In this document: in pieces, positions 1 to 6,081 of the stretch
How the letters are laid out: each line of letters begins with the position of its first letter
Position numbering within the stretch: the first letter of the stretch is position 1
Source of the DNA: Anaerobacillus sp.
GTDB lineage: Bacteria > Bacillota > Bacilli > Bacillales > Anaerobacillaceae
NCBI GenBank assembly: GCA_007118195.1
Contig: SKSA01000083.1
Location: 1-8,777, forward strand
Direction: 5' to 3'
Length of the DNA: 8,777 nt
The notes under the pieces: generated by a model
Told to the model about the DNA's origin: nothing
The model's input: only the letters and a program-made list of their open reading frames with translations
Database searches by the model: none
Position numbers and translations under genes: made by a program

Positions 1-840
1 CCGATGAAAGATGGGGTTATTGCTGATTTTGATACAACTGCAACGATGATGAAATATTTCATTAGACAGGCTCAGAAAAACAGATCTATTTTTACAAGGA
101 AACCGAATGTGATGGTTTGTGTTCCTTCAGGAATTACAGCTGTTGAAAAAAGAGCTGTCGAAGATGCAACGAAGCAAGCGGGTGCCAGAGAGGCATATAC
201 GATTGAAGAACCTTTTGCGGCGGCAATTGGTGCCGATCTACCTGTTTGGGAGCCAACTGGAAGTATGGTAGTTGACATCGGTGGTGGAACGACAGAAGTG
301 GCGATTATTTCTCTAGGTGGAATTGTTACGAGCCAATCAATTCGTGTAGCCGGTGATGAGATGGATGATGCAATTATTCAATACATTAAAAAAATGTATA
401 ATTTAATGATCGGAGAGCGTACAGCAGAAGCAATTAAATTTGAGATTGGTTCGGCTGGGGTTCCTGAAGGAATTGAAGATATGGACATTCGTGGGCGAGA
501 TTTAGTAACAGGTTTACCGAAAACAATTACAATCACGGCAACTGAAATCGCCGAGGCTCTTGCTGATACAGTTAATACGATTATTGAAGCAGTGAAAAAT
601 ACGTTAGAGAAATCTCCGCCAGAATTGGCAGCTGATATTATGGATCGAGGGATTGTTTTAACTGGTGGTGGTGGATTACTACGTAATTTAGACCGCATTT
701 TAAGTGATCAAACACATATGCCTGTGTTAGTAGCTGAGAATCCTTTAGATTGTGTAGCCCTTGGGACAGGAAGAGCGTTAGAAAATCTTCATTTATTCCG
801 TTCGAAGGCAGGAATTACAGTACGTTCAAATCGTAAGTAA
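1..840 (+). CDS. mreB: Rod-shape-determining actin homologue MreB (5'-truncated by window edge)
   Basis: MreB is a bacterial actin that forms membrane-associated ATP-dependent filaments and guides the lateral cell-wall elongation machinery. The reading frame is open from base 1, so the first visible codon (Pro, then Met-Lys-Asp-Gly-Val) is internal; about 65 N-terminal residues, including the first phosphate loop, lie outside the window. The second phosphate loop is clear ([10 protein letters not shown], around residues 90-99 of the visible part), and the adenosine-binding motif GIVLTGGGG lies near residue 218. The sequence recalls B. subtilis MreB almost throughout ([28 protein letters not shown]). 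The C-terminal tail seems a few residues longer than in B. subtilis, ending in a basic stretch. mreC begins 13 bases after the stop, so the two are probably co-transcribed. The location next to mreC, mreD and minCD argues for mreB itself rather than the paralogues mbl or mreBH. Confidence 0.97.
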   Translation, partial: PMKDGVIADFDTTATMMKYFIRQAQKNRSIFTRKPNVMVCVPSGITAVEKRAVEDATKQAGAREAYTIEEPFAAAIGADLPVWEPTGSMVVDIGGGTTEVAIISLGGIVTSQSIRVAGDEMDDAIIQYIKKMYNLMIGERTAEAIKFEIGSAGVPEGIEDMDIRGRDLVTGLPKTITITATEIAEALADTVNTIIEAVKNTLEKSPPELAADIMDRGIVLTGGGGLLRNLDRILSDQTHMPVLVAENPLDCVALGTGRALENLHLFRSKAGITVRSNRK

Positions 841-853
841 GTAGGTGTGATCA

Positions 854-1732
854 ATGCCCCCATTTTTCTCAAATAAAAGACTAATAGTGCTTCTCGTTAG
901 TATTATTCTGTTGGTGGCATTAATTGGCTATTCCATGAGTGATCGACGAAGCTTAACATGGCCTGAGCAGTTCATGAAAGACTCAGTGGGCTGGGTCCAG
1001 TCCGTGTTTAATAAACCCGCTCATTATGTAGCGGGTTTATTTGAGGATATTAATGAAATGAGAAATTTATATGAAGAAAATCGAATATTAAAAGCACATT
1101 TGGATGACTACGCACAAATGGCTGTAGAAGTAAATGTTCTTAGGCGTCAAAATGAAAATTTAAAGGAAGCATTAGATATAAAAGAAAGTCTTTTTGACCA
1201 TGACTTAAAGCCTGCCTTAGTCATTCATCGCTCACCTGACCGTTGGAACGAGTTTGTCGGTGTAAATAAAGGCGAGCAGCACGGGGTTGAGGTCGATATG
1301 GCAGTCATCACTTCTAAAGGCCTAGTAGGTAAAGTGAGATACGTCTCACAATTTACGTCTACTGTGCAACTTCTAACTGATCATGATCGTACAAATCGAA
1401 TTTCTGCAATGGTCGATGCTGAAGATGGTGAAGTATACGGATTTATTGAAGGATATGATGAACAAACGGGTGCGCTAATGTTGAGAAAAATTGAAGCAGA
1501 TGCCCATATCGAAGTAGGTCAAACTGTCATTACGTCAGGATTAGGTGGTATTTTTCCTAAAGGACTATTAATAGGTGAAGTAATGCGTGTTGAAGCAGAT
1601 GAATATGGTTTAACGAAAAATGCTTTTATTGAGCCATCAGCTAGCTTTCATAATTTAGATTATGTATTAATCATAAAGCGCGGTGCTCCTACGGTGGAAG
1701 CAAGTATTTTAAATGATGGGGAGGGGGGCTAA
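854..1732 (+). CDS. mreC: Rod-shape-determining protein MreC
   Basis: MreC is a bitopic membrane protein that links MreB and MreD to the penicillin-binding proteins of the elongation complex; most of it lies outside the membrane. The 292-residue product is close to the usual length of about 290. A short basic N-terminus is followed by one membrane segment (about residues 9-28), then a charged heptad-rich coiled coil (about 65-110, with EENRILK and LRRQNENLKEAL). The beta-rich MreC core follows (about 118-276), with family motifs GLVGKV (157-162) and TSGLGGIFPKG (227-237). The ATG at 854 is preceded by AGGTG at 843-847. The stop codon overlaps the mreD start by one base (TAATG), which suggests translational coupling. 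A perfect 12-bp inverted repeat lies inside the gene at 1010-1041 (see findings). Confidence 0.96.
   Translation: MPPFFSNKRLIVLLVSIILLVALIGYSMSDRRSLTWPEQFMKDSVGWVQSVFNKPAHYVAGLFEDINEMRNLYEENRILKAHLDDYAQMAVEVNVLRRQNENLKEALDIKESLFDHDLKPALVIHRSPDRWNEFVGVNKGEQHGVEVDMAVITSKGLVGKVRYVSQFTSTVQLLTDHDRTNRISAMVDAEDGEVYGFIEGYDEQTGALMLRKIEADAHIEVGQTVITSGLGGIFPKGLLIGEVMRVEADEYGLTKNAFIEPSASFHNLDYVLIIKRGAPTVEASILNDGEGG
1010..1041 (+). other. Strong perfect hairpin inside mreC
   Basis: AATAAACCCGCT (1010-1021) and AGCGGGTTTATT (1030-1041) are exact reverse complements around an 8-base loop. The stem is GC-rich at its apex and AT-rich at its base, so it looks like a bidirectional terminator, although the downstream T-run is short (TTTATTTG). 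It lies about 155 bases into mreC, covering roughly codons 53-63 (NKPAHYVAGLF). The pairing is seen directly; any effect on transcription or mRNA stability is inference. Confidence 0.6.
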
Positions 1733-2295
1733 TGATGATTCGCTTTCTCCTCCCTTTTGTTATTTTCTTTCTTTTTATAATTGAAGGAACCGTCTTTCAA
1801 GTTTTCTCACCAGAGCGCTTCGGGTCTGAAGCGATTATTATTCCTCGTTTTGCCTTTCTAATTGTCATTGTAATTACGATTTTTTTAGGGAGAACTACAG
1901 GGGGGATTTATGCACTTATTCTAGGCTTATTTCAAGACGTCATTTATACCCATGTTTTAGGCGTTTATATTTTCAGTATGGTTTTTACTGCTTATTTGTT
2001 AGGGTTTACATATAAAATTTTTCAAAAAAATTTGTTTTTATTAATGATAACAGCAGTTTTCGGAACGCTAATTCTTGACTATCTTGTTTATGGAATTCAT
2101 TTTATGGTTGGAATTACAGAGCTTGCTCATGAACGATTCTTTTATGAACGACTTTTACCTAGCTTAGTTGTAAACAGTGTATTTATGATTATGTTTGCGT
2201 ATCCGTTACGAAAAATTTTATTGTTTTTACAAAAAAGTGACGATGTTGAAGAAAAAATAAACAAAAGAAAAAAGGATTTTAGATGGCAACGTTGA
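1732..2295 (+). CDS. mreD: Rod-shape-determining membrane protein MreD
   Basis: MreD is the polytopic membrane partner of MreC in the elongation complex. The 187-residue product is highly hydrophobic, with about five or six membrane segments (roughly residues 4-24, 36-53, 57-70, 75-95, 101-120 and 142-165). The conserved GLFQDVIY signature of the family is at 65-72. The C-terminus ends in a charged, lysine-rich cytoplasmic tail from about 168, slightly longer than in B. subtilis MreD. The start at 1732 overlaps the mreC stop by one base and is preceded by a very purine-rich ribosome binding site (GGGGAGGGGGG, 1719-1729). A second ATG follows directly at 1735, so the exact initiator is uncertain by one codon. 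Confidence 0.94.
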   Translation: MMIRFLLPFVIFFLFIIEGTVFQVFSPERFGSEAIIIPRFAFLIVIVITIFLGRTTGGIYALILGLFQDVIYTHVLGVYIFSMVFTAYLLGFTYKIFQKNLFLLMITAVFGTLILDYLVYGIHFMVGITELAHERFFYERLLPSLVVNSVFMIMFAYPLRKILLFLQKSDDVEEKINKRKKDFRWQR

Positions 2296-2325
2296 ATAAA
2301 GGAAAGTTGAGGTGAACTTTGGATC

Positions 2326-2991
2326 ATGCAAAAAACAAACTATGTTACAATTAGAGGAACCAAAGAAGGCCTAATTTTATTTTTAAACGACGAATGTTCG
2401 TTTTCTGAACTAGTTAGTGAGCTTGAAGATAAGCTTTCCTCAAAATATTCTCAAACACGAGAAGGGCCGGCAGTTGAAGTGAAGGTATCTGTCGGTAATC
2501 GTTATTTAAGCGAGGAACAAACAAAGCAAATTCAAACAATTATTAATGATAGGAAAAAATTAGTGATTAACGCCTTTGATTCCAATGTTATTACAAAAGA
2601 TGAGGCTGAAGCCCTAAAGAAAGAGGCACAAACAGCAACGGTTGTTAAAGTAGTTCGCTCAGGGCAAGTGTTACAAATCACAGGTGATCTTCTCTTATTA
2701 GGTGATGTAAACCCAGGAGGAACCGTCATTGCCACAGGAAATATTTACGTTATGGGTGTTTTACGGGGAATAGCCCACGCGGGGTGTGATGGTAATAAGG
2801 ATGCTGTCATATCAGCATCGAAAATGGAGCCATCACAATTGCGAATTGCTGAAATTGTCAATCGTTCACCAGATACGAAAGATAACGAAGTTCATGAAAT
2901 GGAATGCGCCTATATCGGCAAAGACAATAAAATTGCGATCGAACGTGTCCAACATTTGGGTAAGTTACGTCCGAAAATAACAAACGTTTAA
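2326..2991 (+). CDS. minC: Septum site-determining protein MinC (FtsZ inhibitor)
   Basis: MinC blocks FtsZ ring assembly away from midcell when recruited to the membrane by MinD. The 221-residue product has the two expected parts. An N-terminal FtsZ-inhibitory domain spans about residues 5-105 (opening YVTIRGTKEGL). A C-terminal beta-helix dimerisation and MinD-binding domain starts near 107 with RSGQVLQITGDLLLLGDVNP (111-130), followed by GIAHAG (148-153), QLRIAEIVNRSP (171-182) and MECAYI. Length is near the B. subtilis 226. The ATG at 2326 follows GAGGTGA at 2309-2315, a slightly long spacing of 10 bases; no better in-frame start is visible. It lies 30 bases after mreD in the same likely operon. 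It is unusually far (121 bases) from minD because a repeat element fills the gap. Confidence 0.96.
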   Translation: MQKTNYVTIRGTKEGLILFLNDECSFSELVSELEDKLSSKYSQTREGPAVEVKVSVGNRYLSEEQTKQIQTIINDRKKLVINAFDSNVITKDEAEALKKEAQTATVVKVVRSGQVLQITGDLLLLGDVNPGGTVIATGNIYVMGVLRGIAHAGCDGNKDAVISASKMEPSQLRIAEIVNRSPDTKDNEVHEMECAYIGKDNKIAIERVQHLGKLRPKITNV

Positions 2992-2992
2992 C

Positions 2993-3091
2993 AGTTTTGA
3001 GTTAGGAGTTTTGAGTTAAGAGTTTGTGAGAATCTTCGCTACGAAGCTTAGTCCAAAACAACTCAAAACTCTACAATCAACACTCAAAACT
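2993..3091. repeat. Cruciform-like repeat with inverted GTTTTGAGTT arms, in the minC-minD gap
   Basis: On the left, AGTTTTGAGTT occurs twice (2993-3003 and 3007-3017). On the right, its complement occurs twice (AACTCAAAACT at 3060-3070, ACTCAAAACT at 3082-3091). The inner and outer copies can pair (3008-3017 with 3060-3069; 2994-3002 with 3082-3090). In the centre, CTTCG-CTA-CGAAG (3034-3046) forms a perfect 5-bp hairpin. The element fills nearly all of the space between the minC stop and the minD ribosome binding site. There is no protein-coding signal. It looks like a small inserted, miniature-transposon-like or structured RNA repeat; its family is not recognised. Confidence 0.8.
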
Positions 3092-3112
3092 ACATAGAAA
3101 GGGGAATGTCGC

Positions 3113-3913
3113 ATGGGAGAGGCGATTGTAATTACTTCTGGTAAAGGCGGAGTTGGAAAAACAACTACATCTGCAAATATTGGGACTGCGCTTGCACTTT
3201 CAGGAAAAAAGGTTTGTTTAGTAGATACAGATATTGGCCTACGTAATCTTGATGTTGTTATGGGCTTAGAAAACCGTATTATTTATGACATCGTTGACGT
3301 CGTGGAGGAGCGTTGTCGCCTTCACCAAGCATTAATAAAGGACAAGCGTTTTGAATGCTTAATGCTTTTACCAGCAGCACAAACAAAGGATAAAGCAGCT
3401 GTAAATCCAGAACAGATGAAAGTCATTGTTAAAGAGTTAAAAGAGGAATATGACTATGTAATCATTGATTGCCCAGCAGGAATCGAACAAGGGTTTAAAA
3501 ACGCAGTGGCAGGTGCTGATAAAGCTGTCGTTGTGACAACACCAGAAACTTCAGCGGTTCGTGATGCAGACCGAATTATTGGTTTATTAGAGCAACAGGA
3601 AAATATGGAGTCACCGCGTTTGATCGTCAATCGAATCCGAAACCATATGATGAAAAGTGGAGATATGTTAGACGTTGATGAAATCGTCTCAATTTTAGCG
3701 ATTGAATTGTTAGGGATCGTTGCCGATGATGATGATGTGATTAAAGCATCAAACAAAGGAGAACCTATAGCATTTCAACCAAATAGCCGTGCCTCGATTG
3801 CTTATCGAAATATAGCAAGACGAATTTTAGGCGAAACGGTCCCGTTAATGTCATTAGAAGATAATAAAGGGATGTTTACGAAAGTAAAAAAGTTTTTTGG
3901 AATTAGGTCGTAA
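3113..3913 (+). CDS. minD: Septum site-determining ATPase MinD
   Basis: MinD is a ParA/MinD-family ATPase that dimerises on the membrane when bound to ATP, recruits MinC and so protects the poles from division. The 266-residue product has the deviant Walker A motif KGGVGKTT (11-18) with its signature lysine, the switch I stretch DTDIGLRNLD (38-47) and Walker B YDYVIIDCPAG (113-123). The C-terminal end is a basic amphipathic helix (GMFTKVKKFFGI, 253-264) that serves as the membrane-targeting sequence. Length matches B. subtilis MinD (268). The start ATG follows AAAGGGG (3098-3104) at 8 bases. No minE is present nearby, as expected for a Bacillus-type system in which DivIVA/MinJ place the Min proteins. 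A terminator follows 43 bases after the stop. Confidence 0.97.
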   Translation: MGEAIVITSGKGGVGKTTTSANIGTALALSGKKVCLVDTDIGLRNLDVVMGLENRIIYDIVDVVEERCRLHQALIKDKRFECLMLLPAAQTKDKAAVNPEQMKVIVKELKEEYDYVIIDCPAGIEQGFKNAVAGADKAVVVTTPETSAVRDADRIIGLLEQQENMESPRLIVNRIRNHMMKSGDMLDVDEIVSILAIELLGIVADDDDVIKASNKGEPIAFQPNSRASIAYRNIARRILGETVPLMSLEDNKGMFTKVKKFFGIRS

Positions 3914-3956
3914 TCGTTGTTTTTACGTTGGTATCGTATGATGAATAATATTGGAG

Positions 3957-3989
3957 AAAAGTTAGCGAGATAAATCTTGCTAGCTTTTT
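3957..3989 (+). terminator. Intrinsic terminator after minD
   Basis: AAAAGTTAGCGAGAT (3957-3971) pairs along its whole length with ATCTTGCTAGCTTTT (3974-3988), allowing two G-U pairs, and the right arm runs into a T-tract. This is a 14-15 bp stem with a very small loop. It probably ends the mreB-minD transcript and separates it from the phosphatase gene. Confidence 0.88.
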
Positions 3990-4051
3990 AAAGTTTTGGT
4001 AACAATAACGGTTGGTAAAGTAAAATGAGGAAGATTTCAGAGGTGATAAAT

Positions 4052-4840
4052 TTGAAGTATAATCCTTTATATGAATTAGCAAAAGCGTGGACAAAAGAAG
4101 CAGGAGAAAACTTGCGAAAAAGTGTTCAAGAGACGATAGAAGTTGAGTTTAAAACATCGGCTTCAGACCTTGTGACTAAGAAGGATCGTGAAACTGAACA
4201 ATATTATGCTGAAAAAATAAAACAGCATTATCCGGAACATTTTATTTTAGGAGAAGAAGGAACTGTTCAAGATCAAGATTATGAGTTTGAAAAAGAAAAA
4301 GTATGGGTGATTGATCCGATTGATGGAACGACGAACTTTGTGAATCAAAAAATGAATTTCGTAATTTCCGTTGCCTTTTACGACGAAGGTGAACCAGTGA
4401 TGGGGATCATTTACGATCCTATTAAAGACGAGATGTTTCATGCTTTAAAAGGAAAAGGAGCCTATATGAATGGTGAAAAAATTAGCCGTTTAAGGGAGGG
4501 GTCTCTAAAAGAAGCTTTGATTAGTTTCAATAGCTTTTGGACAATCCCAAATGATAAAGTCGATGGAAAAAAACTTTACCCAATTATTGAAAATGCTAGA
4601 GGTATTCGCTACATAGGCTCAGCAGCGTTAGAAATTGCCTGGATATCAATTGGAAGAATTGACGCTTATATAGACTTTCGCCTTTCACCGTGGGACATTG
4701 GCGCTGGAATTGTCATCTTAAAAGAGTTAGGTGGCGAAGCAACGACATTAACCGGAGAAGAGATAGATATGACTAACACATCAACGACGCTTTTTTCCAG
4801 ACCTGGTTTAGCTACAGAAATAAGAAAGTACTTTAACTAA
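4052..4840 (+). CDS. suhB: Inositol monophosphatase family protein (SuhB/YktC-like)
   Basis: This belongs to the Mg2+-dependent, Li+-sensitive sugar phosphatase superfamily; members hydrolyse inositol 1-phosphate and related phosphate esters, and some act on NADP or fructose-1,6-bisphosphate. The true substrate cannot be read here. Metal and catalytic motifs are intact (numbered from the TTG start): GEEG (67-70), DPIDGTTNF (88-96) and SPWDIGAG (212-219). Overall similarity recalls B. subtilis YktC. I chose the TTG at 4052, giving 262 residues, because AGAGGTGAT (4039-4047) sits at ideal spacing. An in-frame ATG at 4025 would add nine residues but has no convincing ribosome binding site. The gene lies between two terminators, so it is probably its own transcription unit; a weak TAAAAT box at 4021-4026 could be its -10. 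It interrupts the usual minD-spoIVFA adjacency. Confidence 0.9.
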   Translation: MKYNPLYELAKAWTKEAGENLRKSVQETIEVEFKTSASDLVTKKDRETEQYYAEKIKQHYPEHFILGEEGTVQDQDYEFEKEKVWVIDPIDGTTNFVNQKMNFVISVAFYDEGEPVMGIIYDPIKDEMFHALKGKGAYMNGEKISRLREGSLKEALISFNSFWTIPNDKVDGKKLYPIIENARGIRYIGSAALEIAWISIGRIDAYIDFRLSPWDIGAGIVILKELGGEATTLTGEEIDMTNTSTTLFSRPGLATEIRKYFN

Positions 4841-4903
4841 TTTACGTGAGGCTGTTCTACAAGTACTGTTCAGTTCGATGAACGACTGTTATTATCGCTA
4901 ATT

Positions 4904-5020
4904 ATGTTTGGACATTTACTGGAATTGATATTAACTGGGCTCGAGCATTCAGTGGTTATGATCGTTGCCATAACAATCAACGACTATATTAGTGTCTTTA
5001 TCCAAAAAAGAATGGTTTAA
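4904..5020 (+). CDS. Possible small hydrophobic protein or gene remnant (doubtful)
   Basis: A 38-codon frame from ATG 4904 to TAA 5018-5020 encodes a mostly apolar peptide (starting MFGHLLELIL, with VVMIVAITI in the middle and a basic end, QKRMV) that could span the membrane once. The frame stays open upstream to 4850, just after a TGA at 4847-4849, giving 56 sense codons in all. The stop lies 13 bases before the terminator at 5034, so it could be read from the suhB transcript. Against it, the ATG has no ribosome binding site and no other in-frame start has one. I recognise no family. It may be a genuine small protein, a decayed gene end, or chance. Confidence 0.22.
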   Translation: MFGHLLELILTGLEHSVVMIVAITINDYISVFIQKRMV

Positions 5021-5033
5021 TTTAATAATTCAT

Positions 5034-5070
5034 AAAAAGAGATTAGCCGTTATGGTTTATCTCTTTTTTT
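5034..5070 (+). terminator. Intrinsic terminator upstream of spoIVFA
   Basis: AAAAAGAGAT (5034-5043) pairs with ATCTCTTTTT (5059-5068); the inner AGCC/GGTT bases extend the stem around the loop GTTAT, and a run of seven T's ends it. It is the best candidate to end the suhB transcript 190 bases after that gene, and it isolates spoIVFA from upstream transcription. Confidence 0.85.
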
Positions 5071-5081
5071 AGTTAAAAGGT

Positions 5082-5111
5082 GGCATATCCATTGCGGACA
5101 AGTCATATCTT
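5082..5111 (+). promoter_or_regulatory. Candidate sigma-E promoter for spoIVFAB
   Basis: GGCATATC (5082-5089) matches the sigma-E -35 consensus (GKMATATT) at seven of eight positions. CATATCTT (5104-5111) keeps the CATA core and final T of the -10 consensus (CATACAMT), with a 14-bp spacer. It lies between the upstream terminator and spoIVFA, where a mother-cell promoter is expected, since the B. subtilis spoIVF operon is under sigma-E control. The start would be near 5117, giving a leader of about 175 bases that includes the repeats. The -10 match is only moderate. Confidence 0.42.
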
Positions 5112-5125
5112 TTATTAATAATTAA

Positions 5126-5205
5126 AAATTTCACATTATAAATTACTAAAAGCTTCCCAGAGAAGTTAAATCAATTTTAAATTGTAAATTGTAAATTTCA
5201 CATTA
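5126..5205. repeat. AT-rich repeat block with a 13-bp direct repeat and a 7-bp tandem repeat
   Basis: AAATTTCACATTA occurs exactly twice (5126-5138 and 5193-5205). Just before the second copy, the heptamer AAATTGT is repeated in tandem (5179-5192) and a partial third copy runs into it. A small hairpin (5151-5167) lies between the direct repeats. There is no coding signal. Origin is unknown; replication slippage or a small inserted element are both possible. Confidence 0.65.
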
Positions 5206-5233
5206 AAAAATAACCTCCATGAATTCACCCACA

Positions 5234-5275
5234 AAAACTCAAAACTCAAAACTCAAAACTCAAAACTCAAAACTC
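5234..5275. repeat. Six perfect tandem copies of AAAACTC before spoIVFA
   Basis: Six exact 7-bp units run from 5234 to 5275 and are followed directly by AAAAAGGGG, the spoIVFA ribosome binding site, ending nine bases before the start codon's upstream spacer. The complement of the same heptamer occurs in the minC-minD gap and after rng. Perfect short tandem repeats of this kind can change copy number by slipped-strand mispairing. Confidence 0.93.
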
Positions 5276-5292
5276 AAAAAGGGGATGAATAG

Positions 5293-6081
5293 ATGGCGAA
5301 CAGATTAGATAAAATTCGTCGCAAAATTGAAGCGAGAAGGAAAAAGATTAACCATTCTGTAGGAAAAAAAGAGCGCTCTCAACCTCAGTATTTTCCAAGT
5401 CATAGTGAATTTAGAGACGAGCCTGATTATTACTTTCCGGCCGATTCAAAAGGAACAGAGCAACCAGAAGAAAAACTTTTCCGTAAAGATATTTTAATTT
5501 TACAAACATTAGTGGCTATTTGTTTATTTTTAGTCGTTGGTATTATGTTTAAGACGGGTGCACCTCAGTTTGAAGGAGCGAGACAATTTGTTCAAAATTC
5601 ATTTGAAAAAGAATTTCAATTTGCAACAGTAGCGACTTGGTATGAAGATCAATTTGGAAGACCTTTAGCGTTATTACCTACAACGACAAACATAGCCTTA
5701 AACGACTACGAAAATGAAGAAATTAATGTCGCTTACGCGGTCCCGGCAACTGGAAAGATAGCGAGAAGCTTTGAACAAGACGGTAAAGGGGTTATTGTTG
5801 AAACAACTTCTAACTCCAGTGTCGAAGCAGCTAAAGGTGGGATGGTAAGTTTTGTTGCCGAAGAAGAAAATTTAGGTAAAACCGTTATTATTGCACATAG
5901 TGACGGTGGTGAAGCATGGTATGCGATGCTAGATAATGTTGAAGTGAATTTATATGACTACGTTACAGCAGGTACTACAATTGGCACAGTTTCATTACAA
6001 GAAAATAAAGGCTTTTATTATTTTGCTTTAAAAGAAGGAGAGACATTTATTAATCCTCTTGAAGTGATCTCCTTTGATTAG
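5293..6081 (+). CDS. spoIVFA: Stage IV sporulation protein FA (regulator of SpoIVFB)
   Basis: SpoIVFA sits in the mother-cell-derived outer forespore membrane, where it holds the SpoIVFB protease in a complex with BofA; cleavage by SpoIVB and CtpB relieves inhibition. The 262-residue product (B. subtilis 264) has a basic cytoplasmic N-terminus (RLDKIRRKIEARRKK, 4-18), one membrane segment (about 67-87) and a C-terminal LytM/M23-like domain (about 145-260). This domain is catalytically dead: the first HxGxD is absent, the WYxH histidine is Met212 (WYAML, 209-213) and the final HxH is replaced by FYYF (241-244). That is normal for SpoIVFA. The ATG at 5293 follows AAAGGGG (5278-5284) at 8 bases, right after the heptamer array. 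The end overlaps the spoIVFB TTG start by eight bases. Confidence 0.95.
   Translation: MANRLDKIRRKIEARRKKINHSVGKKERSQPQYFPSHSEFRDEPDYYFPADSKGTEQPEEKLFRKDILILQTLVAICLFLVVGIMFKTGAPQFEGARQFVQNSFEKEFQFATVATWYEDQFGRPLALLPTTTNIALNDYENEEINVAYAVPATGKIARSFEQDGKGVIVETTSNSSVEAAKGGMVSFVAEEENLGKTVIIAHSDGGEAWYAMLDNVEVNLYDYVTAGTTIGTVSLQENKGFYYFALKEGETFINPLEVISFD

Larger units (their letters stand above)
4841..5292. other. 452-bp intergenic region between suhB and spoIVFA
   Basis: There is no convincing full-size gene here. In order it holds: a short open frame of uncertain status (4850-5020); small inverted repeats (GTTC/GAAC at 4873-4883, GTTATG/CATAAC at 4955-4974); an intrinsic terminator (5034-5070); a candidate sigma-E promoter (5082-5111); an AT-rich repeat block (5126-5205) with a small hairpin (AGCTTC/GAAGTT, 5151-5167); and a perfect tandem heptamer array (5234-5275) ending at the spoIVFA ribosome binding site. 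Much of it looks like accumulated repeat sequence rather than coding DNA. Confidence 0.75.

Noticed and set aside
378..698. 106-codon open frame on the minus strand inside mreB
   Set aside because: It is antisense to conserved mreB codons, with no plausible product.
3454..3756. 100-codon open frame on the minus strand inside minD
   Set aside because: It is antisense to a clearly conserved gene and has no recognisable domain; it is a composition effect.
4025..4051. ATG at 4025 as the start of the phosphatase gene
   Set aside because: It has no good ribosome binding site, while the in-frame TTG at 4052 has a near-perfect one at ideal spacing; the extra nine residues also extend beyond what I recall of YktC-like proteins.
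4882..4992. Alternative forward frame across the suhB-spoIVFA gap (VWTFTGIDINWARAF)
   Set aside because: It has no start codon with a ribosome binding site, and no recognisable family.
5234..5275. Possible CRISPR-like array
   Set aside because: The units are 7 bp, contiguous and have no spacers; this is a simple tandem repeat.
5293..6081. SpoIVFA as an active M23 peptidase
   Set aside because: All expected zinc-binding and catalytic histidines are replaced; the family is known to be a regulator with an inactive LytM-like fold.
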